Shown: one piece after another, positions 36,568-45,173 of the stretch
Position numbering within the stretch: the first letter of the stretch is position 1
Layout of the letters: each line of letters starts with the position of its first letter
Origin: Shouchella sp047238345
GTDB taxonomy: Bacteria > Bacillota > Bacilli > Bacillales > Bacillaceae_D
Reading direction: 5' to 3'
NCBI RefSeq assembly: GCF_047238345.1
Contig: NZ_JBDFMQ010000001.1
Span: 2,046,001-2,110,000, forward strand
Length of the DNA: 64,000 nucleotides
Made by a program: the position numbers and the translations under genes
Notes under the pieces: model-generated
Told to the model about the DNA's origin: nothing
What the model saw: the letters and a program-made list of their open reading frames with translations, nothing else
Databases searched by the model: none

Positions 36568-36729
36568 CTAACGATCATTTAAAAGGATTACGTGACTGTC
36601 TGTATTGCTGCTTCGATCCTCTACCTGCTCGTTCTCATCACTATCAAAGGATAACAAACTACTAAACATAAATAAAACAGTAATAATACCAGCAATAATA
36701 ATCCCTTTTTCTTGACTCTTCTTCATCAT
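36568..36729 (-). CDS. yneA: Short SOS-controlled membrane protein in yneA position
   Basis: A 53-residue protein in the place of the SOS cell-division inhibitor YneA, divergent from lexA and upstream of yneB. It has a basic start (MMKKSQEKG), one membrane helix (IIIAGIITVLFMFSSLLSF) and a short acidic tail. Unlike B. subtilis YneA (about 105 residues) it has no LysM domain. The second ATG (36726) has the better spacing to GGGTGA. Its promoter (TTGACA at 36789-36794, TATCTT at 36766-36771) has a LexA box exactly in the spacer. Confidence 0.72.
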   Translation of the reverse strand: MMKKSQEKGIIIAGIITVLFMFSSLLSFDSDENEQVEDRSSNTDSHVILLNDR

Positions 36730-36745
36730 CGATCACCCGTTCGCA

Positions 36746-36842
36746 AGAATATTTGTTCTTACTTTAAGATACTTCGAACTTTTGTTCGTGTCAAGCATTT
36801 TTAGAACTTATGTTTGCGTTCGTATGTTCGATGTGCTAAAGT
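36746..36842. promoter_or_regulatory. lexA/yneA divergent promoters with three LexA boxes
   Basis: Three LexA-type boxes are visible: GAATATTTGTTC (36747-36758, one mismatch), CGAACTTTTGTTCG (36775-36788, full match) and AGAACTTATGTTTG (36803-36816). The middle one fills the 17-nt spacer of the yneA-side promoter. The lexA promoter is TTGCGT (36814-36819), 17 nt, then TGC-TAAAGT (36834-36842). LexA therefore controls itself and the yneA operon. Confidence 0.85.
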
Positions 36843-36880
36843 AAAGATAACGAATACATAGATAAAGCAGGTGAAGAGGA

Positions 36881-37510
36881 GTGTCTAAATTATCTACTAG
36901 ACAAGAAGAGATTTTATTATTTATTAAAGATGAAGTAAAAAAGAAAGGCTATCCGCCTTCCGTACGTGAAATTGGGGAAGCAGTAGGTTTAGCATCAAGC
37001 TCAACCGTACATGGTCATCTTGCTCGTCTTGAAAAGAAAGGATACATTCGTCGCGATCCTACGAAACCTCGAGCAATTGAAGTACTTTCGCTTGAAGAAG
37101 CGCTGGACGAGCCTTCCATTATTCGTGAACGCGCACGCTATATTCCTGTAATTGGTAAGGTTACAGCAGGTAGTCCAATTACAGCGATTGAAAATATCGA
37201 CGACTACCTCCCCCTTCCAGATCATATGTCTGGTCATGAACAAGTGTATGCCTTAGTTATTCAAGGTGAAAGTATGATCGAAGCGGGCATTTTCGATGGG
37301 GACCAAGTCATTGTGAAGCAGCAGCAAAGTGCTGATAATGGTGACATTATCGTTGCAATGACTGATGAAAACGAAGCCACAGTCAAACGATTTTTCCGAG
37401 AAAAGAACTACATTCGCCTTCAGCCTGAAAATTCAACAATGAAGCCGATTATACTCGACAATTGTACGATTCTAGGAAAAGTCATTGGTGTTTTCCGAAC
37501 GATCCATTAA
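36881..37510 (+). CDS. lexA: SOS repressor LexA
   Basis: LexA represses SOS genes and cleaves itself when RecA filaments form. The 209-residue protein has a winged helix-turn-helix (PPSVREIGEAVGLASSSTVHG), the cleavage site Ala96-Gly97 in VTAGSP, the nucleophile Ser131 in QGESM and the general-base Lys169. The start is GTG at 36881, matching the family N-terminus, with AGGTGA 6 nt upstream. It is followed by a strong terminator. Confidence 0.98.
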   Translation: MSKLSTRQEEILLFIKDEVKKKGYPPSVREIGEAVGLASSSTVHGHLARLEKKGYIRRDPTKPRAIEVLSLEEALDEPSIIRERARYIPVIGKVTAGSPITAIENIDDYLPLPDHMSGHEQVYALVIQGESMIEAGIFDGDQVIVKQQQSADNGDIIVAMTDENEATVKRFFREKNYIRLQPENSTMKPIILDNCTILGKVIGVFRTIH

Positions 37511-37518
37511 CCATAAAG

Positions 37519-37550
37519 AAAGAGCACCGGAAAACCCAGTGCTCTTTTTT
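37519..37550 (+). terminator. lexA terminator
   Basis: Stem AAAGAGCAC / GTGCTCTTT with an inner GG-AAAA-CC pairing and a run of T residues, between convergent lexA and the MFS gene. Confidence 0.85.
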
Positions 37551-37557
37551 TGCGCCT

Positions 37558-38799
37558 TTATTGATGGTGGACTTGACTGTCAGCCTCATTCTCTTCTTTT
37601 TTTCTTTCGCTATTTAACATGATTTTTAAGACAATTGCAGTAAGAAGAAATAAGACGCCTGCACTAATAAATACGTAAGGAATACCAAAGCTCGCTGCAA
37701 TTAAACCGCCTGAGACCGGTCCTAATACATTTCCTAAAAAACGAAAACTCTGATTATAACCGAGTACTTCCCCTTGCATCGATACTGGACACGCTTGACG
37801 AATAAACGCTGTCGTGCAGGGAATTAACCCTCCGACCGCTAATCCAAAGACAAAACGCAATACAATTAATTGCCAGAGTGAATCAACGAATGCTTGCGGA
37901 ATAAAAAACACACCAGACAAAATAAGTAAAATGAGCATTACCTTTTCGTGGCCCATTCGGTCACCTAACTGCCCCCATTTTCGAGTTGATAATAAGTTCC
38001 CTAAACCCGTAATCGAGAATGCTAAACCAGCTAAAAAAGCCATATTTTCAACTGGCCCGACTAAATCATTAACAAATAGAGCTAAAAGTGGCTGGACGCT
38101 AAACAATGCCATTTGAATAATGAGCGCCACAACCATTACCATTATTAACATAGGCGAACGTACAATAAATGCCAATACCTCTTTTGCTGCATACCGTCGC
38201 TTTTTCTCACCTTTTTCCTCATAAATCACTTCTTTTACCCCAAAAACAACAAGTAGAGATGCAAGGGTTAAGATTGACGCAGTCAATACAAACGTTAATT
38301 CCATTCCAACAGTATCTGCAATCAAACCGCCAAATAATGGCCCTAGCAAACCTCCAGAAACAGTACCTGTCTGCAAAGTTCCGAGGGTTTCTCCAGCTGT
38401 ACGCTTACTACTTTGTGCTGCTATTAATGCCATTGAAGCCGGGATAAACCCTGTTGCGAGCCCCATGAAAGCGCGCAGAATAAACAATGCCTCAACAGAT
38501 TGAACATATCCCATAAGAAAAACCGAGATGGCAATCCCAAAACCAGTCCCAATGAGGACCTTTTTTCGTCCGTAACGATCGCCAATTCGTCCCCAAATCG
38601 GCGCAACGAGAAAAGCAACTAAGAAAGAAATACCGAAAACAAAGCCAGACCACCTTTGAACATCTTCACCTGAATATTGTCCGAATGATTCAATGTAAAG
38701 AGATAAAAATGGAATCACCATTGTCATACTTGCACCAACAAACAAGTTGGCAAACCACATAATCATTAAATTACGCTTTTCCGCTTTTATACTGATCAC
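37558..38799 (-). CDS. MFS multidrug efflux transporter (MdtG-like)
   Basis: A 413-residue transporter with 12 predicted helices. The MFS motif between helices 2 and 3 (GRIGDRYGRKKVL) and the drug-antiporter motif C in helix 5 (GLLGPLFGG) point to proton-coupled drug efflux. It resembles the MdtG branch; the substrate cannot be told from sequence. Monocistronic and convergent with lexA. Confidence 0.85.
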   Translation of the reverse strand: MISIKAEKRNLMIMWFANLFVGASMTMVIPFLSLYIESFGQYSGEDVQRWSGFVFGISFLVAFLVAPIWGRIGDRYGRKKVLIGTGFGIAISVFLMGYVQSVEALFILRAFMGLATGFIPASMALIAAQSSKRTAGETLGTLQTGTVSGGLLGPLFGGLIADTVGMELTFVLTASILTLASLLVVFGVKEVIYEEKGEKKRRYAAKEVLAFIVRSPMLIMVMVVALIIQMALFSVQPLLALFVNDLVGPVENMAFLAGLAFSITGLGNLLSTRKWGQLGDRMGHEKVMLILLILSGVFFIPQAFVDSLWQLIVLRFVFGLAVGGLIPCTTAFIRQACPVSMQGEVLGYNQSFRFLGNVLGPVSGGLIAASFGIPYVFISAGVLFLLTAIVLKIMLNSERKKEENEADSQVHHQ

Positions 38800-38998
38800 C
38801 TTCGTTGTCTAAAGATCTTCCTTTTTATTTCGCAACTCTAAATATATGCGAAAAAAAAACAGCCGTCAAACGCTCTCTCCTAGCTAAATCTGTAAAAAAA
38901 GAGTCTAAACAGCCCGTTTTCTTTCATTTCATTCTATTTTCACACATCCGAAAAAATTTCATAGGATGACTATAACCAATACATAGGAGGCGAATGGA

Positions 38999-39091
38999 AT
39001 GAATCTTTCAGATGAAATGGTATTGCTTATCACCATTCTTGTACTGTTTTTGTTACTCGTCATTGTAGGGATTATTTTGTTTTATCTTTAA
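38999..39091 (+). CDS. Small membrane peptide, 30 residues
   Basis: A reading frame MNLSDEMV followed by a single hydrophobic helix (LLITILVLFLLLVIVGIILF), with an AGGAGG site about 9 nt before the ATG. It sits in the 300-nt gap between the MFS gene and dinB, convergent with dinB. Such single-helix peptides are often sporulation or stress products; nothing more specific can be said. Confidence 0.5.
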   Translation: MNLSDEMVLLITILVLFLLLVIVGIILFYL

Positions 39092-39097
39092 ATCGCT

Positions 39098-40207
39098 TCA
39101 AAAAAGCGAAAGTGTTTGGTACCGAATTTCGACTAAATTCGTTACACTTAACCCAAGCAAACGAACGTGGCGACGAATCTCTCCATATTCAAACCACAAT
39201 TCTTGCACATACTGAAACAACGCTTCACTGGTGTGAACGTAATCTGGTAAACTAATTCGCCTCGTTATCGTCTCAAACGATCGATAGCGAATCTTCAAGA
39301 CAATGGTTTTCCCTTGTTTTTTTACTCGTTCAAGGGAACCTTGCACTTCATCTGCTAGACGTCTTAGTTTAAATAAAACATCTTCATCGGTCACAAGTGG
39401 TTGTGCATACGTGTGTTCTTTTCCAACCGACTTTCGATCACGATGCAATTTCAACTGGTTGTTATCAATTCCTCTTGCTCGTTTATAATAAGATAAACCA
39501 GCTTTACCGAAATGATGAACAAGGTCAAGCTGACTCATCTTGTATAAATCATCGCCTACATAGATATTCAAACGATGCATTTTTTCAGCAGTTTTTGGGC
39601 CGATACCCGGAAACTTTTCTACGGCTAGTTCTTTAATAAACGTCAGTGCTTTATCTGGTGGAATTACAGTGAGTCCAGCAGGCTTCTTTACATCGGATGC
39701 GATTTTAGCTAAAAATTTATTATAGGAAACGCCAGCAGAACTTGTTAGTCCCGTTTTTCTCCAAATATCAAACTGAATTTGACGGGCTAATTTACTCGCA
39801 CTTTTTTCATTGTAATGATTATCCGTCACATCTAAATAGGCTTCATCAATGGACATTGGTTCTACTAAATCTGTATAAGTGAACATAATTTTTCGTATAG
39901 CGAGAGAAGCTTTTTGATAAGCTTTGTAGTTGCCTGATAGAAAAATCCCTTCAGGACAACGTTTGTACGCTTCATACGCACTCATTGCAGAGTGAATGCC
40001 ATATTTTCTCGCTTCATAGTTAGCGGTGGAAACAATCCCTTTTCCACCAGTTGTTCGAGGATGCTTTGCGATAATAACCGGTTTGCCTTTTAGCGCCGGA
40101 TTATCTCGTTCTTCTACTGACGAAAAAAAGGCATCCATATCAATGTGAATGATTTTACGAGTGGTGTCTCGATTCGGTTCAGGAAGCTTAAAATCTTGCT
40201 CATCCAT
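39098..40207 (-). CDS. dinB: DNA polymerase IV (Y family)
   Basis: Error-prone translesion polymerase, 369 residues from the ATG at 40207 (MDEQDFKLPEPNR). An upstream extension lacks family similarity, and AAAGAGG stands before this ATG. Catalytic motifs are IDMDAFFSSVEE and SIDEAYLDVT; the helix-hairpin-helix FPGIGPKTAEKM follows. The C-terminus ends QTLSLF, a good sliding-clamp-binding motif. A LexA-like box lies upstream (40255-40268), so SOS induction is plausible. Confidence 0.95.
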   Translation of the reverse strand: MDEQDFKLPEPNRDTTRKIIHIDMDAFFSSVEERDNPALKGKPVIIAKHPRTTGGKGIVSTANYEARKYGIHSAMSAYEAYKRCPEGIFLSGNYKAYQKASLAIRKIMFTYTDLVEPMSIDEAYLDVTDNHYNEKSASKLARQIQFDIWRKTGLTSSAGVSYNKFLAKIASDVKKPAGLTVIPPDKALTFIKELAVEKFPGIGPKTAEKMHRLNIYVGDDLYKMSQLDLVHHFGKAGLSYYKRARGIDNNQLKLHRDRKSVGKEHTYAQPLVTDEDVLFKLRRLADEVQGSLERVKKQGKTIVLKIRYRSFETITRRISLPDYVHTSEALFQYVQELWFEYGEIRRHVRLLGLSVTNLVEIRYQTLSLF

Positions 40208-40254
40208 AAAAACGACGCCTCTTTCATTCTCCTTGTATATATTCCTAGTGTATA

Positions 40255-40268
40255 CGAACGTATGATCG
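40255..40268. promoter_or_regulatory. LexA-like box upstream of dinB
   Basis: CGAACGTATGATCG matches the Gram-positive LexA consensus CGAACRNRYGTTCG at all but one position and lies about 50 nt upstream of the dinB start. Confidence 0.5.
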
Positions 40269-40472
40269 AAGTCAATAAAACAACCTGATTTTACGAGGCT
40301 TTTATACCCGCTCTTATTGTAAATAGGTTCATTTAAACGTTTTTTACTTACACCTACCGTATTTGAGGTAATGCATTCCACTTAGCTGTTTTGATCATAA
40401 AAAAACCTTTTAGAACACGTACCTAACAAGCTCTAGGTGAATACACTGGTTTTAGAAAAAGGAGTGAAAGAG

Positions 40473-40964
40473 ATGAATACTTATTCTAATGGGTATTTTC
40501 CTCAATACCCCTATCAAATGGGCATGCCGCACTATCATTCGAATCGACATTCACATGAAGCAATAAATGGGTTTAATGAATTCATTCCTCACCAAACAAA
40601 TGAAAGTCAGCAGATGCATCACATGCAGCAAAATAACAATGATTACTCTTCTCTACAGTCGAATCAACATTCATATGTTCAAGCGAATAGCCAGCATCTT
40701 CATGGAAATATGAAAAATCAATGTCAACAAATGAAAGATCACCATGTCGAATTAAAAATGACTGATGGCCAAACTTTGGACGGCATCTTAACAGAAGTTC
40801 GCGAGGATGGCATTACGCTGTTGATTGGCGAAGACATTCATCAAGAAGAAGCTCGACAATTTGGTGGTTGGAGATACCGTCGCTATCGACCAAGATTTTT
40901 CCCGTATGGAAGGTTTGGCGGTATAGGCTTTTTCCCGTACTTTTATCCACCTTTCTTCTTCTAA
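40473..40964 (+). CDS. Coat-like protein with a short Sm-like core
   Basis: A 163-residue protein. Residues 1-90 are low-complexity, rich in His, Gln, Asn, Tyr and Met. They are followed by a compact beta-strand stretch HHVELKMTDGQTLDGILTEV and DGITLLIGED, which looks like a short Sm/LSM-type barrel, and a tail of Arg, Tyr, Phe and Gly (GGWRYRRYRPRF...PPFFF). Composition is that of spore-coat proteins, but the family is not recognised. The ATG at 40473 behind AAAAGGAGTG is preferred to 40437. Confidence 0.7.
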   Translation: MNTYSNGYFPQYPYQMGMPHYHSNRHSHEAINGFNEFIPHQTNESQQMHHMQQNNNDYSSLQSNQHSYVQANSQHLHGNMKNQCQQMKDHHVELKMTDGQTLDGILTEVREDGITLLIGEDIHQEEARQFGGWRYRRYRPRFFPYGRFGGIGFFPYFYPPFFF

Positions 40965-41045
40965 AAAATTAAGAAGTGTATTGCGCTACAAGAGGAATTT
41001 TTCGTGTGCGTGACTCATCACATCTACTTTGTAGATTTCCCCTTG

Positions 41046-41070
41046 AAACCTCGCTAAAAAGCGGGGTTTT
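41046..41070 (+). terminator. Hairpin terminator
   Basis: Stem AAACCtCGCT / AGCGgGGTTT (one wobble) with a 4-nt loop and T-run, about 80 nt after the coat-like gene. Confidence 0.7.
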
Positions 41071-41179
41071 ACAATTAAATAAAGTTATTTCTGAAAGGCG
41101 TCACTCAAAAGCTTCCTCTTTTTACAGTCGAATCTCTGTAACTGCTTTTAACGTGTATTTTGTCCCGTCCCCCAAAACA

Positions 41180-41210
41180 AAAAAACCCTCAACACAAAAT
41201 GTGTCAAGGG
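41180..41210 (-). terminator. glnA terminator
   Basis: On the minus strand CCCTTGACACA and TGTGTTGAGGG pair fully if G-U pairs are allowed, with a 3-nt loop and seven T residues after it, just past the glnA stop. Confidence 0.75.
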
Positions 41211-41219
41211 CTTCCTCTT

Positions 41220-42569
41220 TTAGTAGTTCTGCATGAATTGTTCGCGTTCCCACGGGTGGACTTGCGTACGGAACATATCCCATTCAATTTCTTTCGCTTC
41301 AATAAAGTGTTCAACTGCGTGCTCGCCTAATGCTTTCACAAGGACCTCATCTTTTACAAGGCTCTCAAGTGCCTCGCCAAGTGATGCCGGTAGAGCTTTA
41401 ATGCCTTCTTCAACACGTTCTTCTTTACTCATCACATAAATATTGCGATCGGTCGCTTCTGGAGGCGTCATTTTCCGCTTGATGCCATCTAGACCAGACG
41501 CAAGCATCACCGCCATCGCAAGATAAGGGTTAGCAGAAGGATCTGGACTACGAACTTCAACACGTGTTGACACACCGCGTGAAGATGGAATCCGAATAAG
41601 CGGTGAACGATTACGCATCGACCATGCGATGTAAACAGGTGCTTCATAACCTGGCACTAAACGCTTGTACGAATTCACGATTGGATTTGTAATTGCTGTG
41701 AACCCTTCCGCATGTTCCAAAATGCCGCTTAAGAACTGCATCGCTGTTTTACTTAATTGACTTTCCGTTTTCTCATCGTAAAACGCATTGCCATCTTTTG
41801 TGAACAACGACATGTTTAGGTGCATACCCGATCCATTAACGCCAAATAAAGGTTTTGGCATGAATGTTGCGTGAAGACCGTGCTTACGTGCAATCGTTTT
41901 GACAACAAGTTTAAACGTTTGAATATTGTCACATGCTGTAATGGCATCTGCATATTTGAAGTCAATTTCATGCTGTCCTGGAGCAACCTCGTGGTGTGAA
42001 GCTTCAATATCAAAACCCATGTCTTCTAATTCTAAAACGATGTCACGTCGACAATTTTCTCCAAGATCTGTTGGAGCTAAGTCGAAATAGCCACCTTTAT
42101 CATTTAGTTCTAACGTTGGTTCACCTTTCTCGTCATTTTTAAACAAGAAAAATTCAGGCTCTGGTCCGATGTTAAAACCAGTAAATCCAAGCTCTTCAGC
42201 TTGCTTAAGCACGGACTTTAAAATTCCACGTGGATCCCCTTCAAATGGTGTTGGCTCTTCCCCAGGTTTTCCAGGCTGGTAAATATCACAAATGAGTCGA
42301 GCGACTTTCCCTTTTTCTGGTGTCCAAGGAAAAATAACCCATGTATCTAAATCTGGATAAAGATACATATCCGATTCTTCAATTCGAACAAATCCCTCAA
42401 TGGAAGAACCGTCAAACATCATTTTGTTATCAAGTGCTTTTGACAATTGATCCACTGGGATCTCAACGTTTTTAATCGTTCCGAGTAAATCGGTGAACTG
42501 TAAACGAATAAAACGTACGTTTTCATCTTGTGCAATACGCACAATATCTTCTCTTGTATAATTTGGCAA
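41220..42569 (-). CDS. glnA: Glutamine synthetase type I
   Basis: ATP-dependent assimilation of ammonia into glutamine, 449 residues, GSI-alpha type. The signature motifs are MFDGSSIEGF, GPEPEFFLF (metal Glu), VAPGQHEIDFKY, NGSGMHLNMS, and the substrate loop NRSPLIRIP. The regulatory Arg region near the N-terminus (RFIRLQF) is as in feedback-controlled Bacillus enzymes. In B. subtilis glnR precedes glnA in the operon; here no glnR lies between ynbB and glnA, and I saw no clear GlnR box in 42570-42692. Confidence 0.97.
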   Translation of the reverse strand: MPNYTREDIVRIAQDENVRFIRLQFTDLLGTIKNVEIPVDQLSKALDNKMMFDGSSIEGFVRIEESDMYLYPDLDTWVIFPWTPEKGKVARLICDIYQPGKPGEEPTPFEGDPRGILKSVLKQAEELGFTGFNIGPEPEFFLFKNDEKGEPTLELNDKGGYFDLAPTDLGENCRRDIVLELEDMGFDIEASHHEVAPGQHEIDFKYADAITACDNIQTFKLVVKTIARKHGLHATFMPKPLFGVNGSGMHLNMSLFTKDGNAFYDEKTESQLSKTAMQFLSGILEHAEGFTAITNPIVNSYKRLVPGYEAPVYIAWSMRNRSPLIRIPSSRGVSTRVEVRSPDPSANPYLAMAVMLASGLDGIKRKMTPPEATDRNIYVMSKEERVEEGIKALPASLGEALESLVKDEVLVKALGEHAVEHFIEAKEIEWDMFRTQVHPWEREQFMQNY

Positions 42570-42692
42570 CGTAACTTGCTCCTCTCACTCTGTTTGTCTA
42601 TGTAATAAGGAATAAAATCCTTTTCACATGATGAATTACGATTACTATGTAAATATCGTACTAAAGGCTTTTTTGTACGTCAAGAAAAGTCC

Positions 42693-43961
42693 TTATTCTT
42701 TATCTTCCTCTTCTTCTTGATTCATAAACGTCTTTTGTACAGCTTTTGTGACAGCGAGCTTCACATGTTCATACGTAAGCCCTCCTTGCACGTAAGCTGT
42801 ATATGGTGGACGTAGTGGTCCGTCCGCTGTTAATTCAATACTCGCACCTTGCACAAACGTGCCAGCTGCCATAATGACATCATCTTCATAACCTGGCATG
42901 TAGCTCGGCATTGGTTTAACGTGAGCGTTCACTGGGGAAGATTGTTGAATTGATTGACAAAAAGCAACCATTTGTTCTGCTGTTTGAAAATAGACAGCTT
43001 GAATTAAATCTGTACGGGTTTCATTCCATTTCGGCGATGTGTGCATCCCTACTTCTTCAAGCAGCGAAGCAGTGTAATGTGCCCCTTTTACACTTTGTGC
43101 GACGACGTGAGGAGCCAAAAAGAATCCTTGGTACATGTCGGTCAATGTTCCAAGCGTCGCGCCCCCTTCTGCGCCAATTCCTGGTGCAGCAAGTCGGTAA
43201 GACGCAAGCTCAACGTATTCTTGTTTTCCAACGATATATCCACCTGATTTTGCAATGCCGCCACCTGGATTTTTAATTAATGAGCCTGCCATTAAATCAG
43301 CGCCAACGTGACAGGGTTCCCTTGTTTCCACAAATTCCCCATAGCAATTATCGACAAAAACAACCACGTCTTCTTTAATTGATTTAACAAACGAAATGAT
43401 TTCCTCTAGCTCAGCAATTGTAAAAGATGGACGATCGCCATAGCCACGAGATCGTTGAATCCCAATGACTTTTGTTCGCTCATGAATGGCAGCACGTATA
43501 CCAGCCTTGTCCATTTTCCCATCTACAAGATCGACTTTTTGATAATCAATTTGATAATCACGCAGAGAGCCTTTGCCATTGCCACGAATCCCTACAATCT
43601 CTTCAAGAGTATCGTACGGTGTTCCGCTAATATACAAAAGCTCATCTCCAGGACGCAAGACGCCAAATAAGGCGACGGCAATCGCATGTGTACCCGAGAC
43701 GATTTGATGTCGCACTAAACTTGCTTCTCCACCGAAAACGTCTGCATAAATCGCCTCAAGTGTATCTCTTCCAGTATCGTCATAGCCGTACCCGGTTGTT
43801 GGCGTAAAATGAAAATCAGCAACCTGGTGGTCTGAAAAACTCTCCATCACACGATTTTGATTCATTAATGCAATCTGATCGACTTTTTGATGAATGGTGT
43901 AGATTTTTTCTTCTGCGCGTTCTACAAGTTGGCGCATTTCTGTTGAAAAAAGTGATTCCAT
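42693..43961 (-). CDS. ynbB: PLP-dependent lyase, YnbB/aluminium-resistance family
   Basis: A 422-residue pyridoxal-phosphate enzyme of the Cys/Met metabolism fold (methionine gamma-lyase-like, also called aluminium resistance protein). The probable PLP lysine is in SLIKNPGGGIAKSGGY, and the cofactor-phosphate site is SGTHAIAVALFG. The true substrate is unknown. The same gene precedes glnRA in B. subtilis, where hflX lies upstream; here spoVK is upstream instead. Confidence 0.88.
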   Translation of the reverse strand: MESLFSTEMRQLVERAEEKIYTIHQKVDQIALMNQNRVMESFSDHQVADFHFTPTTGYGYDDTGRDTLEAIYADVFGGEASLVRHQIVSGTHAIAVALFGVLRPGDELLYISGTPYDTLEEIVGIRGNGKGSLRDYQIDYQKVDLVDGKMDKAGIRAAIHERTKVIGIQRSRGYGDRPSFTIAELEEIISFVKSIKEDVVVFVDNCYGEFVETREPCHVGADLMAGSLIKNPGGGIAKSGGYIVGKQEYVELASYRLAAPGIGAEGGATLGTLTDMYQGFFLAPHVVAQSVKGAHYTASLLEEVGMHTSPKWNETRTDLIQAVYFQTAEQMVAFCQSIQQSSPVNAHVKPMPSYMPGYEDDVIMAAGTFVQGASIELTADGPLRPPYTAYVQGGLTYEHVKLAVTKAVQKTFMNQEEEEDKE

Positions 43962-44049
43962 GTTTTGCGTCTCTCCTAGTTATATTCAATCTGTTCTAGC
44001 TTATCACGTCAGAAAAAAGAAAGAAATAAGATGAGTCCTTTGCCTCACT

Positions 44050-44976
44050 TTATTTCTTAAAAGTAAAATCTTCTTTTCGTAACGTTTCTAGTTCCGATTT
44101 AGTGAATTTATCTTCTTTTAACACTCGAACCGCTTGTAATCGAATCGCTTCTTCAATCATGTTCCGCATGTAGCGTCCATTACTAAATGAATAAGCTTCT
44201 TCAGCCAAAACATGCTTAATTTGGTCTCGACATCGATTCAACGCATCTTTTTCAATGATGTAATCGCGTTCTTTCGCCATACCAATTAACATTTCAATTA
44301 GCTCTTCTACGGCATAATTTGGGAAGGTGATGGAAATAGGAAACCTCGAAGGTAGACCTGGATTTAGCGACATAAAAAAATCCATTTCTTTCGAATAGCC
44401 TGCTAGGATCAACACGAATTCATTCGCATGATTTTCCATTCCACGAACAAGGGTATCAATTGCTTCTTTTCCAAAATCTTTCTCTCCGCCTCTAGAGAGA
44501 GAGTAAGCTTCATCAATAAATAGCACGCCACCCTGAGCCTGCTTTAAGACATCTCTTGTTTTTTGCGCAGTATGACCAATGTATTCACCAACGAGATCAG
44601 CTCGCTCCATTTCAATGAAATGCCCTTTTGATAGCACATTCATTTCATGTAAAAAAGAGGCAATCAATCGAGCAACGGTTGTCTTCCCAGTCCCCGGGTT
44701 GCCTTTAAAAATCATGTGCAGCACTTGTTTAGGAGACTTTAATCCTACCTCTTTACGTCGCTCACTTATATAAATCCATGCGTACAATTCTTTTACAAGT
44801 GATTTAATTTCTTTTAAGCCAATGTAGTTTGCTAATTTATTTTCAAAACGTACGAGAATCTCATGTTTTTCTTTCTCTTCAACAGAAACAAACCAATCCG
44901 TGCTCGCACGCTTTTCAGGAGATTTATTTAATACGACGCTTATCCGCGCATTATTTTTAGTATGATGATTCGACAT
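44050..44976 (-). CDS. spoVK: Stage V sporulation protein K
   Basis: A 308-residue AAA+ ATPase of the CbxX/SpoVK family with one module: Walker A GNPGTGKT, Walker B GGVLFIDEAYSL, and NGRYMRNMIEEAI near the C-terminus. Length is close to B. subtilis SpoVK (322), which is required for spore maturation in the mother cell. Its place near hfq/miaA matches. It is much closer to this family's standard form than the tandem protein at 15656. Confidence 0.9.
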   Translation of the reverse strand: MSNHHTKNNARISVVLNKSPEKRASTDWFVSVEEKEKHEILVRFENKLANYIGLKEIKSLVKELYAWIYISERRKEVGLKSPKQVLHMIFKGNPGTGKTTVARLIASFLHEMNVLSKGHFIEMERADLVGEYIGHTAQKTRDVLKQAQGGVLFIDEAYSLSRGGEKDFGKEAIDTLVRGMENHANEFVLILAGYSKEMDFFMSLNPGLPSRFPISITFPNYAVEELIEMLIGMAKERDYIIEKDALNRCRDQIKHVLAEEAYSFSNGRYMRNMIEEAIRLQAVRVLKEDKFTKSELETLRKEDFTFKK

Positions 44977-45173
44977 GGCTAGTGAGACCTCCCTCTAAAC
45001 CCTTATCACTTTTACTATACGTGTAAGAAGAGAAAACGTGATAAACACCCAGATCTACATTCTTCTTATCTATCTTATGGTTCATCGTTAAAAACCATTC
45101 CTCGATGTCTTGATTTGATTACGATGGACAATCTCACTATTTTTGATAGAATTTAATGAAGAGGAGGGCGTTT

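Noticed and set aside
42570..42692. GlnR/TnrA operator at glnA
   Set aside because: No TGTNA-N7-TNACA match found on either strand by eye.
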